Below, piece after piece: positions 12,181-24,999 of a stretch of 64,000 nucleotides of DNA. Made by a program: the position numbers and the translations under genes. This DNA is from Galbula dea. Lineage: Eukaryota; Chordata; Aves; Piciformes; Galbulidae. The notes below the pieces were generated by a model. It saw only the letters and a list, made by a program, of their open reading frames with translations. It searched no databases and was not told where the DNA came from. The DNA is taken from NCBI GenBank assembly GCA_013399015.1, contig VWZX01006814.1, forward strand, positions 2,612,340 to 2,676,339, given 5' to 3'. The stretch's first letter is position 1; the number at the start of each line of letters is the position of its first letter.

Positions 12181-15100
12181 TTTTAGTACTTCTAGATTAA
12201 TATAAGGGTTTGAGTGTTTGAAAACTGTTTGAAAATGATCAGGTAGGTGCTATTCTTAACTTTTTATGTTTGGAAGTTTTTGTATTGTGTCAAATACAGT
12301 GTTTCTTCTCTCCAAAGATTAAATTTGCCCATTTTGCCTATGTAATATTTATATATGGACAGGAACTAGAAGTCAGTATCCAGATTTGTTGACCCCTGAG
12401 ATATAATATTGACCTCAGTGAGTATTAACTTCTCAGATCAATAAATGCTGTTATTGACCTCAAAGAAAAATCAATAGCAGCCTGTTAATTTGCAAACTAT
12501 GACTGCAAGAAAATGGTACACATTTTGTTCTTCATTATCACCTATTTATATCTGTATTTTAACGCCTTCAGTATTTCCACCTAGAGATCATCATGTCAAA
12601 ACATTTCAATCCTAGCTGTTAGAAGGTTGGGGAGACAGGCATTATACATTATGGAATAATTGATGAGCAGTACGTATTATTTCCTGTATCTCATGAAAAT
12701 AATACCTTGAACAGTTGCATATCACCTGTGTTGTTTTCCTTTTTTGGGTAGTCCAGTTCATTTCCTTTCACTTTCTCTGGTGCACTGCATCAAAACATTG
12801 CATAAAAGTACTATATTTTAGCTGCCAAAAGAGCATTTCTACATGAATAATAAGGGGGATGAAAGACTAACTACTGGAAACTAGGAGACAAAGTGATCAC
12901 TATAAATATCATAATTAATATACAGTAGATTTTTCCTATTTGCATAAGGATGACAGGTTTCTAGGCAAGACTCTGCTCTGCAGCAGGCTGAAATATAACT
13001 GTGTGACTATATAACAAAGAAAAAAGTTTTAAATGACAGAGTATTGGTGGAGAGGTGTTGTTTTGTATCATAGCAAGTTTTGTATAAAGACACTGAAATG
13101 TCAGGTTTTACATAGTTTGAAATGCCTAAAAAATGTCTATGGCTGAAATTCAGATGTCGCAACGGTTCTTCTGGGTATATATCACTTTGATATTTAAACT
13201 TAAAAACTTCATAAATGATTTAACATTGCTTTGGCCTTGTTATGATCTGACTGCCAAAAAAGGCAGAGGCTGATTTTTATCTGGTCTGGAGAGTTGTATT
13301 TTCATTCACAGAAGACAAAGCACAAGTCTGTCATCCTAATACAGTCATTAATTCTGTCTGATACATCTGCAGTGATCTTGGCAAAATGATAACTATGTTC
13401 AGAAATTTTTCCTTCATTAAATGACACTGTGAGAGGTATTCAAATGCAAAAGTAAGGCAATAGATTATTTTTTAAATAACCAAATTGACTGCAGGATTTT
13501 TGCCAATTTGATGGTTATATGTTTTTGCCCTTTAGTATCATAAGCTCCCAGAACTTCGTTTGTGCATCCACATTATCCTCTTGAGAGACAGAGTCAATGA
13601 TACTAGAATCATTCTGTAGATAGGCAGACCAAAGCATAATGAGGTTAAATTTAAGGGGAAAAAAACCCAAACAAACCACGAAAAACCCAAACCAAACAAA
13701 AAAAACCCCACCAAAACCCCAAAAGGCAGCACGAAGATAGATTAATCTCTGAGGTCCAGATAAATGAGGCCAGTGCAGATCTGGAAAGATATTTGTGGTG
13801 ATTATGAAGTACATTTTTTGTCTTCTGGAAGTTCTGAATGATTGGGGAGGATGTTGTGTATAAACCTATACAGACATGTTTTGAGTCATCTTTGAGTAAC
13901 CAAGGAGTTTGGATCCTCCTACAGGAGTGACTGAAACAGAAGTGATGCAGGAAGATGGCAGACTGGGGAGGATGGAAAGTTCATAGTCATACTGCAGGAG
14001 TAGCAAGATCATTTCAGTTTTACAATTAGGATTATCTCTTTTCTGCTCACACAGACTGCAGAGCAGCACACAGGTATTCAAAGTGCCAAATTGTCAGTGG
14101 ACTATCAGGATTTTAGTAGTATAACTGGGAATAAAATCTAAGACAACCAGACAAACTCCAGATTGTGAGCCAAATATGGCTCCTTGACTCCACAGACCAC
14201 TTATGTTTCAACATGGAAGTTATATAGTCTGCTCAGGAACACTGTGCTACACTGACTCAATCTTAACATGACCCCAGGTCTCAGGATTACAGAAGATGGT
14301 GCTGGTGACTGTTCTTATGGTGCCTTAATGGCTGTCTGGCACCTGGTGAATTCTCTGTTCTGGAAGCATGGTCTTTAAGGTGTACTGTTCAAGAAAAAGC
14401 TTTATAAATTCAGACTCCCAGTCCTCTACTATGAGCATCTAATGATTTATTTTCCTCTTTCATATTCTCTGTAATCACTAGAACTGTTTACTTAAGTGAT
14501 AAGAAGCTTTTAGGAGTGGTACTAGGACTAATTTACCCAAAAGAGAAGGAAATATAATATAATCCACAATGTTTTAATTTTTAAAAAACTCTTGTTCAGA
14601 ATTCTGCTTCTGTGGTATGCCAGAAGGAGTTCAGTTTATAAGTATGAAATCACTGAGTTTAACTTCTCAGTAGCTGTTACTGACGACAGCGTTACTGATT
14701 TCCATAATTGAAACGTTTTGTGATTTTGCACTAATGGTCAGTGGGGCACAAGCCAGTAATTTTATGAGATGAGATGTCCTGCTTAGTCTCTTTGTGAATT
14801 ACTTTTACTCTCCACATTTTGCTTTATTAAGGGAATTTTCCATTTACTTCCTATTTTGGGAAAAAGTATCTACATTATTAAAGTATATCAAATATTTGAT
14901 GCCTTAAAATGGATCTATTTTAGTTTGATAAACTAGAAATATGCTGCACTGTGAGGGTCATAGCTTATAATACATACTGTTAGTACTTTTCCATTTTTCT
15001 ATATTAGGAGATTAGTGAAAAATAAGCTCTATCAATTAAGTTTTATTGCAAAATTATCTTCAGATGTACAGCAGTGAAGATGATATCGAGTGATAACACT

Positions 15101-15925
15101 AGAGTGGATTTTGTATAAAGCAATTACAGCTTGAAAACCGCAATCTGAATGAAAATATTGCTCAGGGTTTTTTGTAATCTAGCATTAGTACCAAAACCCC
15201 CTTCCTTTTGAAAGTGCTTAAATTACCTCTATTAAACACAAGACATTCCTAAGGTGTTCATGTGTGCTATTGACTGAGAAATACTTCACAGATTCCTGGT
15301 TTCACTGCTCATGCTTTGGCAAATCTGTAAAGTACAAAAAAGCATATGGTTCCACCTCTTCAGATGATTCTGTGTTTATAATATTACCATACTTTCCTAA
15401 AGATATTACTTTGTTTATACGAATAACAGAGTTCTTAATTCAGAAATTATTTTATGTAAATGTACCTTGATGCTACGAAATATTTTTCATTCTTAAAAGC
15501 AGGGGTATGCTCAGAGAGAAGAACCAAGCCTTTTTCACAGTATAATGTAATACATATAGCTACATATTTTCTTTGCCATGTTATTCTGGAGTTGGAAGTA
15601 CACTGAGCTTTGCAAAATGAGTTTCAAGAACTTCAGAACTGAATTGTTTAATTCTGCTTATAATGAATAAAATCTATCTAAATGCTCAATTCATTCCTAT
15701 CATAGTGTTCCATTCTGCCATCCCACCTTTGGTGGGAAGGCAGCCCCTCAAAACACATAAAGGACTTTGTTAATTTAGAAAAACAAATCAAATTGTTCAA
15801 TAGTTGCAAAACAGTTCAGCCCCTATTTATAGCATAGGGAGTTTTTGCATTTGGAATAGCAAACTTCAAGATTTTTTCCTGAGTGCATGTACAAGAGAAG
15901 TAAGTCTGTATAAGACCTCATTTGG
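12181..15925. other. Unique noncoding sequence
   Basis: No gene recognised. It contains the A/C-rich tract at 13659-13724. The 99- and 64-codon minus frames over that tract read mostly Phe, Gly, Val and Leu because of the low complexity. Confidence 0.55.
13659..13724. repeat. A/C-rich low-complexity tract
   Basis: Runs of AAAAACCC, CAAAC and AAAACCCC over about 65 bases. The same texture recurs at 55080-55126 and, on the other strand, at 7491-7551. Confidence 0.8.
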
Positions 15926-16320
15926 ACTAAGCTGAACAGCACCTTAAGGAGGGTCAAATAATTTCGTAAGTGTTTCAGTTGTACTTCATTGTTTCATTGT
16001 AGATGAATAGTTTGTGGCTCTGACAAAATCTCCTGTGATGTCAGCATGAGCCAAGACAATTGAGTCAAGTGGTTACAGGTTTCCATCCTTTCAAATTGAT
16101 CAAATTGAAATAGCCCATTAGGAATTGATGTAAATCGGTTCAGATAAGCTCGGTCGTAGTCCTGGCCCTTGAGGCTTTGGCTACTATAAGTTCACTCGAA
16201 ACTGGACATATAGCAGCTCCACAGGCCATCAAATTTATTAGTGTGGAGATAAGCTGATTAGATCTTGTCAATCAAAGGTGCCAATATCTCAATTGAGTGT
16301 CTCTCCCAGTCTTTCTCTCC
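15926..16320. promoter_or_regulatory. Candidate conserved noncoding element
   Basis: A unique, complex, non-repetitive stretch with several features of vertebrate distal regulatory elements. It keeps four CpGs within about 70 bases (16134-16202) in an otherwise CpG-poor neighbourhood. It has repeated ATTGATCAAATTGA-like and ATTA/TAAT homeodomain-type cores, and an ATCAATCAAAGG-like HMG/homeodomain word near 16270. No open frame of note crosses it. This is a judgement from composition and texture. I cannot align it to other species, and an ordinary unique sequence could look the same. Confidence 0.4.
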
Positions 16321-16345
16321 TTCTTTGTTGCCCACTTCAATGCCT

Positions 16346-16378
16346 AAAAAAAAAAAAAAGAGAGCAAGCAAGAGAGAG
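16346..16378. repeat. Poly(A) run plus GA-rich tail
   Basis: Fourteen A residues followed by GAGAGCAAGCAAGAGAGAG. Simple low-complexity DNA with no repeat body recognised upstream. Confidence 0.8.
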
Positions 16379-19300
16379 ATGTGTGGTATGCATCCCCCTG
16401 GTTGTCACCAAGCAGGGTGCAAGAGTACTGTGATGATGTGATGACTATATTAAAGAGGACATCAATTTGTTTTAAAGTGTTTTGATTTTTTATGGTGGCA
16501 TTAAGAGAGAGAACATTGTGGTTGCAGCTTTACTAGAAAGCAAAGAGTTCTAGAAGGAAGAAAAAAAAAAAAAGTGTTTCTTTGAAACCTACTGGGTCTT
16601 TGAGTCTTGCTGTGCCAATGGGCGCTTAAGTGCTCCTGTAACTGGCATACTCTGATCCACCACCAGCTTAGGTACTATTCTTCCCTCCAAATTATTCATT
16701 TATATAAAATGAAAAGATTTATGGATGTTTAATCCTTGCAGAAGTATTTTTAAATATTTGTTAAATATAGCCTGTTTGGGAAATATTTGATAATGCCAAT
16801 AATAAGTGCATGATATATTGTAACAGTTTGGGAAATTACAGCATGGGTTAAGGTCAGGTTAAAACATATACAGTGACCCTCTCCCTGAAAATGAAGCTAT
16901 GCATGCGCTGAGTAAATACATGCATCTCTGTAAAGAAAAATCATATACAGAGGATCAGCTTTAAAAAGTCTAACAGTGTAGTGTTTCAGCTTTAAACTTC
17001 ATCATATAGTAAAGATGGTATAGAGGAAAACTGGGCTTTTATTCTTCACATCTGAAGTTTGCTCACACCATGCCTCCCTCATACTTCAAATGCAAACAAC
17101 AGAAGCCTGTCCTTTTCTTCCATCACCCTACACTCACCACCCAATGAAGGCTAGCTACAGTGCTGCAGAACTACATTGCCACAGTGGATTATCTCTTTAT
17201 CAGTTATCCTTCACTCCACTGTATCAATTTTCTGCTAACCAATCAGACACTCCTCTTAGAAAAGACTGTTTGACTATTTCTTCTAGATAAACGTATTTAT
17301 AGCTACACTGATCCACACAGGCAACACATGTGCTACATGTCTTGGGGACAGAAAGAGAACTACTTGCTGCTTCCAGGAGACTTCAAGTGTGTCCCCTCTA
17401 GGTAATGCTCCTATTTGGGGAAATTCCAGGAAATACAAATAGTCTAGTATTTGTGTGAAGATTGTAATTATTCAGCTGGGTACTGGACTTCACATTTAAC
17501 TCTGTTTAATCTCGCAAACTACAACACCGTGTATTTACATAGAACAGGAAGATACTCTTTTCTAATCTCACCTTTGTTTCCTGCCAATCATTCTTGCTAG
17601 CTCCTTGTTCAGTCTGCATATGATGGGGGAGACTGTTGTCCAACTTTAACACAAGGATATCATAACAGTAAGATGTCTGCGTTACTCAAGTAGGAGTTTT
17701 CTTTTGCCTCTTCCTAAAAAAGGTGAAGAGTTCCAAGCAGGTTTAAAGACATTTACATGGGAAGAAATTAGAGGGGAGAATAACCTTATTGCCTTATTGT
17801 AACTAATTAGAATTTCTCTGTGTCTAGATGGAGTTATTGAGCTGTAATTTTTTTTCTGTTTAATACACTGTTAAGAGCTCTTATACTGCAGTTACAGTCA
17901 ATTGGAAGCAAATGGTTTTTTGAGAAGTTATTGAAGGAAATCTGTCTAGCAGACCACTAATCAAATGACACACCTTTTTTCTTTTTTTCCTCCAGCTACT
18001 TCCCATATTGCAATCACTAACTCATTGTTTAAAATCTCATTGTGAATGCTAAAGAAACCATATTGGAGTTCCAACTTGCCCTTCGATTGATCTTCCTTAC
18101 CTTCATTAGTCATGTTTTTGCAGGCTGATGTCTGTTTCTAATGCAGTCGTCTTTGAAAACCCATTTTTCTACTGGTTTTGTGGAACTGCACAGCATAGAA
18201 CTAAAGCATCAGTACAAAAAACATGGTGTTAATACTTGATAGTAGTCTAGTATTTCTTGATAAGACTGGATAGTGTGATCATGACTTCCAAAAAAATTTG
18301 TACATTATGAAAGATAGGGTGTTCTTAGCTTGAAATTATAGATACATGGAACATACATTTTATCTTGGCAATTCCAAACATTTTTATTTCTTCTTTCAGT
18401 GAGGTAGTAAGTAGAGGAGCTGAGCTCTGTCTTGCTGGCTGAGTCTAATGTAGTTTTATTGCTCTTATTTATTTCAGCAGACCCTTCATGTAATACTTAA
18501 ATTCAGCTTAGTATAAGGCTGTAGATGACAGTAAATACAATTTCTGGAAAGATGTGTTAGCCAAATAAGCAGGGAATTTTAGCAAGTTTTTACTTCAAGG
18601 CTACAACTGCTACTGAAGTTATTTGAAGTTTGCATCATATGTGTACTGTATTTTGGGATGAGTGTGCCTAATGAAAATTATATATGCTTGTAAACATCTT
18701 TCCATTGTTATTTAATAAAAGCAAATCTAGAACATTGCCGGAAGGACTTGTATGTTAAGGCTCTCTTTGACAGCAGATTTGTAATGTTCTTATTGAAAGT
18801 CCTTAAAAGTAATTCAAGGAGGGTTTGTAACTTTGAGGCCACCATCTTGAGGGAATGGTTTCAACATAGTGACTCAGTTTTGGACATAAATAAAAAGCTG
18901 GCAGTGCTTAGTTGTTGGGATTTTTTTTCCTTTGGAAGTTTTATTGTTAAGCAAGAAACCCACTGAGTTGATGGCATTGTTACAGCTCAGATGTGAAAAC
19001 TTGAAAGTATCTTAATCACTACACACTTTTTCCATTGTGTTCAAGTTTTTTCCCTTTTTTTTTGTTTTGTTAGAAAAATGACTTTTTATCACTGATTATT
19101 TTATAATCAGCTAATGTATGTGTTTCAGTGGGGTAAAGTAAGAAAATAAGAACTAGAATGAATTCCTCCATGTACTCCTAAGTTCCCCAAGCCATCTTCC
19201 AGAGATAGTATTTACTGACTATGTAGATGTTGATTAGTGTATAGAAGTATATTGCATATATGACACTAGAGGCCAAGTTAAAGGTATCCTCTGTGAACTA

Positions 19301-19700
19301 TCAGAGAAGCAAAGATGGTTTAGTATTAAAAAAAATAGTAAATCAATATTTGTTTTATGTTCTTCCTTGGAGGTTAGTCCATCTTCAAGCATTAGAGGGC
19401 CACAAGCATCCATTTTCTCTATTTACCCTGCAGCTTGCCAGTTTTCTAACCAGGGGCAAATGTAAGTAAATATTGTAAGGAAAAGGTATGATTGCCTAAG
19501 CTTCCTTTTCAGAAGACTTCTGGTTTTAGCAAATTTGACAGAAAATATAATTCAGAAAAAGCTCTCATTTTTTACTTTTAAAATCATATTCTTGAATGGC
19601 TTTCAGAACAAGATTCAGATGTCATTGATGTTTACATTTTGAGACTTTTTATTAGCTTAAACACAGTCAGTTTCAGGGGAAGTCCTACAAGGAGGGAGGA
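16379..19700. other. Unique noncoding sequence
   Basis: No gene or repeat family recognised. A 13-base A run sits at 16561-16573. Short open frames (up to 72 codons) are compositionally random. Confidence 0.55.
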
Positions 19701-19716
19701 TTTTTCTTAAATGGGC

Positions 19717-19748
<32 letters not shown>

Positions 19749-19775
19749 AGNAAAAAGGGAGAGAGAGAAAAAATC
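19717..19775. repeat. Long A-rich tract with an ambiguous base
   Basis: A run of 19 A, one G, 13 A, one G, then N at 19751, then more A/G-rich sequence with GAGAGAGA. The N is the only unresolved base I noticed in the window and sits where homopolymer length is hard to call. The true length of this tract is uncertain. Confidence 0.9.
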
Positions 19776-19809
19776 TTTTCCTGTTTCTTCCCTGAGGCTG
19801 AACTGTTTA

Positions 19810-20370
19810 TCACTCCATCCTTGTTCGATAGAAGTGAATTTTATAATAAAATTTTCCCTAATCGGGCTCTGTCAGTGAGGTGTCTTATCGTGGGGAGGAA
19901 AATGACACCGATCCTATCGAAAAACAGAGACGATGTCACAGTGTCCCCAATCACAGCTACTCAGCTTCCATATCTACCTTCTCCACAAACACCAAGCACT
20001 GCTTTTTCATAAGAACATCAAAACCTAGCGAAGTCATTAAAATTGCACCCGCGTAGAGTTGCAGGGATCAGCCGCACTAGCGCAAAATGGGATGTGGGAA
20101 AACAGACTCTCTAAATGTGCTAATTCCATTGTCACGTGTTTACGGCTTAATTTTAATCAGTTAAAAAAGCCACACATTGCAATAAATTGGCATTATCTTC
20201 TGTGACACCAGAGGACACAGTTGGTTCAAGGATTTAGAGGGTCGCTGGCAACACTATATAGTGTTACAGACAAAGTATTTTTACGCTTGAACTACGGTAG
20301 CTAAGGTGCAATCCCCAGTTAAGACTGCAAACAAAGACTATAACCCACACGGTACTAAGTTCAACATGCA
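19810..20370. promoter_or_regulatory. Candidate conserved noncoding element, CpG-retaining
   Basis: The most CpG-rich unique stretch I saw: about 17 CpG dinucleotides in roughly 550 bases, while flanking kilobases have only a few. It is complex, non-repetitive and has no meaningful frame. Visible words include the E-box CACGTG at about 20135, TTAATTTTAATCAG, an AAAATGGGATGTGGGAAAA purine block, and a perfect 16-bp palindrome at 20250-20265. It is too AT-rich to be a classical CpG island promoter. I infer a distal enhancer-like element kept free of CpG decay. Cross-species conservation is the needed test. Confidence 0.45.
20250..20265. repeat. Perfect 16-bp palindrome
   Basis: AACACTATATAGTGTT equals its own reverse complement. 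It lies inside the CpG-retaining island. It could be a dimeric protein binding site or chance. Confidence 0.85.
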
Positions 20371-22511
20371 GACCACCTTCAGCCTGAAGACAGTGTAGAA
20401 TGCTAAACTGCATATTGCTGAAGAACGTTTTCTGATTTAATGGTTAAAGGTAATTTGTTGGCCAGTATAATTGAGGTTGCAGTTCAGTAGCATTCTCTTA
20501 TGTGTCCTGTACCACAATGAAGATCTATTGGAAAAATCCCCTATATTTGCATTCAGTTTCTAAACTGATGGTGATTGTTTACATTGTGTCATTAGAATTC
20601 TTCCTCAAAAGTGTGCATTGCAATTTCTATTCCTCTTCTCACGGAAATGGAGGTAAATCAGCCAACAGGAACTGAAATGTGATAGTAGTAATACTGCTGC
20701 TACCAATGAAAGGTTTATGGAAAGTTTTAAGTTTTCTAATTAGGCAGTATCACAGGTCACATGAGGATTGTACTTAGTATCCATCTCAACTCCTCCCATT
20801 TTCTTTCTTTTGCTTTCCCCCTCCCCCTTAGACTTGTTCTTTCACTTGAATATGGCTGATCAAAATGTTTATAAGCAGCAGGAGAATTATTTTCTGTAGA
20901 GCAGTATGATCTGACTAATAAACATCCATTTCAATAAAACCATGTCTATAAAAGTTGCCTAGTTTCTTTTCAATGGATCAAACATGAAAAATGTGTGTCA
21001 ATGGTTTAATTCTAGAATAAGAAAAGAGAAAGCAACTAAAGAAACAGATGGAGTAGGAGTTTAACTTTTACTGCCTAAATAGCTCCTTTTAGGGTGTGAA
21101 CACATCCATAGGCAAACACAAGTGTCTGTTTGAAAGAGCACTGAAGAGCACAGGTAAATAAGTACACAAAAGCATTACTGCTAAAACCAAGGTTGGGTGC
21201 ATGTTGTCACTCTGCTGTTTCCAACATTTGATATTTTTGCTTGAACAATTTAGTGCCAAGTGTGTAGCAATGTTTCCATGCATTCTAAGCCCTGCAAGCT
21301 CTTCAAAACTAAACATTAAGGTGGCCAAAAAAAGTGTTAACAGTCAGCAACGAATTGCATGAGTAATAAAGTGAAAATTCTGTTTGGATCTCTTGACTAT
21401 AAAGAAATAGGATTATTTGACCTTTGTGGAAACAATCCTTACAAAACTGTTTCAGATAGAGAACAAAGAGACAACGTTACCTGAGCTTGAGTTAAATACA
21501 GGATTTTTTCATTAATTGCATGGTTATAAAAAATAAGAGGTGCTTCCAATGGAAAAAAAAAAATCTAAAATGTACAAAAAAGATTGTAGAGTTTGCAAAT
21601 TAACTTATGCATAAATAAGTGAGAACCTCAAACAAATTTGCAGTTTTGCTTTTTTTGATTTAATATTTATTTCTTTTGTTGCTGATTTGGGTTTGTAACA
21701 TGATGTAAGTTACATTGTTTGCATTTCTTACCTGATTAAATGATTTGAGTAAATATTCAGGGTCATTTTATTAGAATAATAGAAAAAAAAAAAGAATTGA
21801 GTGCAAATATAAAACACTGTTCTCTTCTGTGTGTGGATTAGTAGCAAACTCTGCGTGACAAGAAAAAGACTTCTTTATGTCAGTATGCTTGGCTTTATGA
21901 AGACCTTTATGACTTTGTTCTCTAAAACAAAATACAAGCATGCAGTTGGAAGATTTTACTTCAGGGTTTCAACCCTGCGTTTCTATGGATGTGTGCTTAT
22001 GTTCTGTTGGGAGGAGAGTAACATAATTTTTATTTAAATGCTTTTTATTTTGTTTTAGAATCTGGCAAATTATCTAGAGGAGTGGGTTTTTTGACTAAAC
22101 AAACTGCACTGATTGCAGGTTTCCCTAGTTAAAACACTCTTAAGATTGTTCAACTCACTTATAACAAGTGAAAGAGGTCGTGGCATATCATAGCCAGGTT
22201 TGGGACATCCACTTTGAATGAACTGACTGGTATTTTAACCAGTCTGAAAATTATTATGCAGTTCTTTAGAGGTGTGAGCTGGTCACTTTCTGTCATGTCC
22301 TGTCATTATCTCTGTCAAAACTCCACAAATTTTACAATCCACACTTAGATCCTGTTCTGTAGCTGGTTTCTGATCATATTTACATGGAATTACTGAATTT
22401 GGTTGCTTTGAACTGAGTGAGGGTTGGGGAAGTGAGAGAGCTGGTTTGTGTTATATGCTTTTATAGGAGAAGGGTATTTCTTGTTGCTTATATTTACATA
22501 CTTTTGTGCTA

Positions 22512-22545
22512 AAATTCTTAGCTTGTAGCTTTAAGCTAAGAATTT
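22512..22545. repeat. 13-bp inverted repeat (hairpin)
   Basis: Perfect arms AAATTCTTAGCTT (22512-22524) and AAGCTAAGAATTT (22533-22545) separated by 8 bases. The stem is too short for a typical microRNA precursor, and pairing does not extend well outside it. Confidence 0.85.
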
Positions 22546-23552
22546 ACTTGTTACTTATAGCAGAGTAGTAAAATATTTTACACTGAATACATCACTTCAA
22601 AACCAAAAGATATATCTAATTAGCTATTTTATCTCTGCAGAGAACACAAAGCAAGCAATATTAATGTACCCAAGTGTGCATTTTAAAGGTTGTGAGGCAA
22701 AATCGTATTTTATAGATCTGTTTACTTTCTGCAGTATCTTTTTAACAAAAGATGAGTGAAAATCGTTGCTTCAGATCTAGTCTTACAGAAAAATACCAAA
22801 ATAAATGAAGCTTATTTATTAATTCTGCACAAAATCACATGGATTTCATGGTTTATGATGTTGATAATTTCATTAATTTAGATCTGTAAGTATGCATAAT
22901 GTCCTAAAATAGTGTTTCATTTATGCAGCTCATCACTTTTATAAATTGTAGGTGTGTTTGCTTATCTAAATGCAACAAAACCTGATGGTTGGCACTCATT
23001 TATAATATGAGCTTCTTGTGTTATACTTTTGCACACATAGGCTGCGCCATTGAGCCACCAGTCAGATAAACCTGTTTTCTTACTTGATATTGTGTAATGG
23101 GTGGAACTAAAGATGTACTTAACAGAACTGGATATCAGCATCTTTTTGTGTTTGTTACCATAATGGAATTTGGGGAAAATGCAGGATGTTTCTAAGTACC
23201 TACTTGTAATGTTAGTCAGTGTCTTACAAGTTTGAACCTTTCAGGTTTTTTTTTGGTGTCCATAAATATGCTGTAGTTACTTTTTAGTACAGTGCTTATA
23301 AAACAGTTATTTCTTCTTTTGAAATTTATATCAATTTCCCATTAAACATTTATCCATATACTAGAGATATTAATAATAAATTCACCGAAAAAGCACCTGG
23401 TTTTTTTTGAGTAGGAGTTAAAAATACAGTGTTAGTAACATGCAAGTAGTTAAAAGGTGTTTTTCCTGAACAGGATTTGAACTTAATTAATTTCAAAAAG
23501 ATTGTCATTGCTATAATTACAGTAACTTTTTCAAGAAGTGTAACAATACTTT

Positions 23553-23598
23553 TATATATATATATATTTGTGTATATATGTACACACACATGCACACG
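23553..23598. repeat. Composite (TA)n/(CA)n microsatellite
   Basis: About seven TA units, then TTGTGTATATATG, then ACACACACATGCACACG. Alternating purine-pyrimidine simple sequence. Confidence 0.85.
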
Positions 23599-24999
23599 CT
23601 TTTAATTTAAGCCATACTGTAAGATCAACCAATTAACCTCTCTATCTGTGAAAGGGATTGTAGAACTCAAAGTGAATAATATTGCTGCTCATCTAATTGA
23701 AGATGTAAAATGTCCTGTAAGTCTAGGCAAAAGATTATTCTGTTCTGCTTAATTTGTAATACACATTAGTAATATATTTGCATAAACACTAACCACATCT
23801 AATATGGGGGGAGGGGAGCAGGATCACTCAGCAATGTGTTTAATATTTTTAGTTTCCTGGGGTTTGTTGTCTTTCAGTGTTAGATATTTGGTATATTTAC
23901 TTTTTAAATCCAGGTACAATACGTGAAGAATGTAAGCACATAGTCACTTAATGATACGAAGGTGTGAGAAAAAGAGGGAATTACCTTCTCTAATGGAACT
24001 ATTAAGCCTTCAGTTAATAACTGATTAGTGAGATAAACTTCTTACTCTGTAGATCTGTGCTACACTGTTAAAGATGCTGTATTTGTACAGAAAACATTCT
24101 GTTCAGAAACGTGTGTTTTATTTTTAAGTGCCAGTTTAAGTGCCATAAAAATGCAGATAGTCTCTATTTTTTCTGACTGTTGTCATTATAAGTGGTTTTG
24201 CATGTGGCTCTGTGTGTGTGTTCTGTTTATGAATCTTTGTGGAGAAAATAGTTTTTTGGTGGGAGGATACATGCTATCTGAAATCATTATTTGCATCTTT
24301 TAAATCCTGTTTTGTATTACCATGGCTGTTTTTTCTTTCTTGTCATCAAGGATCCACCTTACCTGAAACAGAAATTCTGCCTGGTACTAATAAGATCACT
24401 TCTTATGAAGCAGAATACCTTTTAAAATGGTCATTTTCACAACTCTTTAATATTCATTTCAAATTTATAACAATGTAATGTAGTTTCATTTTAATGTAAT
24501 TCTATCAGGGTATCATTCTGCCATTTTTATAAGTTCATATGTAGTGATGTAGTAGTTTACCAATATATAATGATGTAGTCTGAAAATGTGCTGTCATTTA
24601 AATGCTTATGTACTTAATTTCGTTAGGAGACGTATGTCTGTGATCACTAAAAAAGCATAGCAGAAATTACAGTATAAAGAGCAACAGACAGAGTTATTAG
24701 GTTTGAAGTATAGCTACCTTGTGTATATAAAATAATTACAAAGTAATCAAAAACTCTTCCTTGTTTTCTAGAATATTAAAGAGATGTTGTATGAATATGA
24801 TGCAGTGGCATGGGACAAGGTTTATTTTATGCTAGTGCAGCTGTGGTTAGGAAATCTGCAGTATCTGCAGCTTGTGTGTATGTATAATGCAGTCCGCCAG
24901 ATCTCTGGCCTTGTAATTATTCTCACTATATATTACCTTGCAACTACTATTACCATAGTACTAAGGATCCTTGTCTTGGATGAAGACTGTTGTATTATT

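Larger units (their letters stand above)
20371..24990. other. Unique AT-rich noncoding sequence
   Basis: No gene recognised. It holds a perfect hairpin (22512-22545) and a TA/CA microsatellite (23553-23598). Open frames up to 81 codons look random, including one through the microsatellite that reads Tyr/Ile/His-rich. Confidence 0.55.

Noticed and set aside
13515..13814. 99-codon minus frame rich in Phe, Gly and Val
   Set aside because: It reads through the A/C-rich tract at 13659-13724, so the product is low complexity.
19717..19775. A-rich tract as the poly(A) tail of a processed pseudogene or SINE
   Set aside because: No retrocopy body or polyadenylation signal is seen on its left, and no target duplication.
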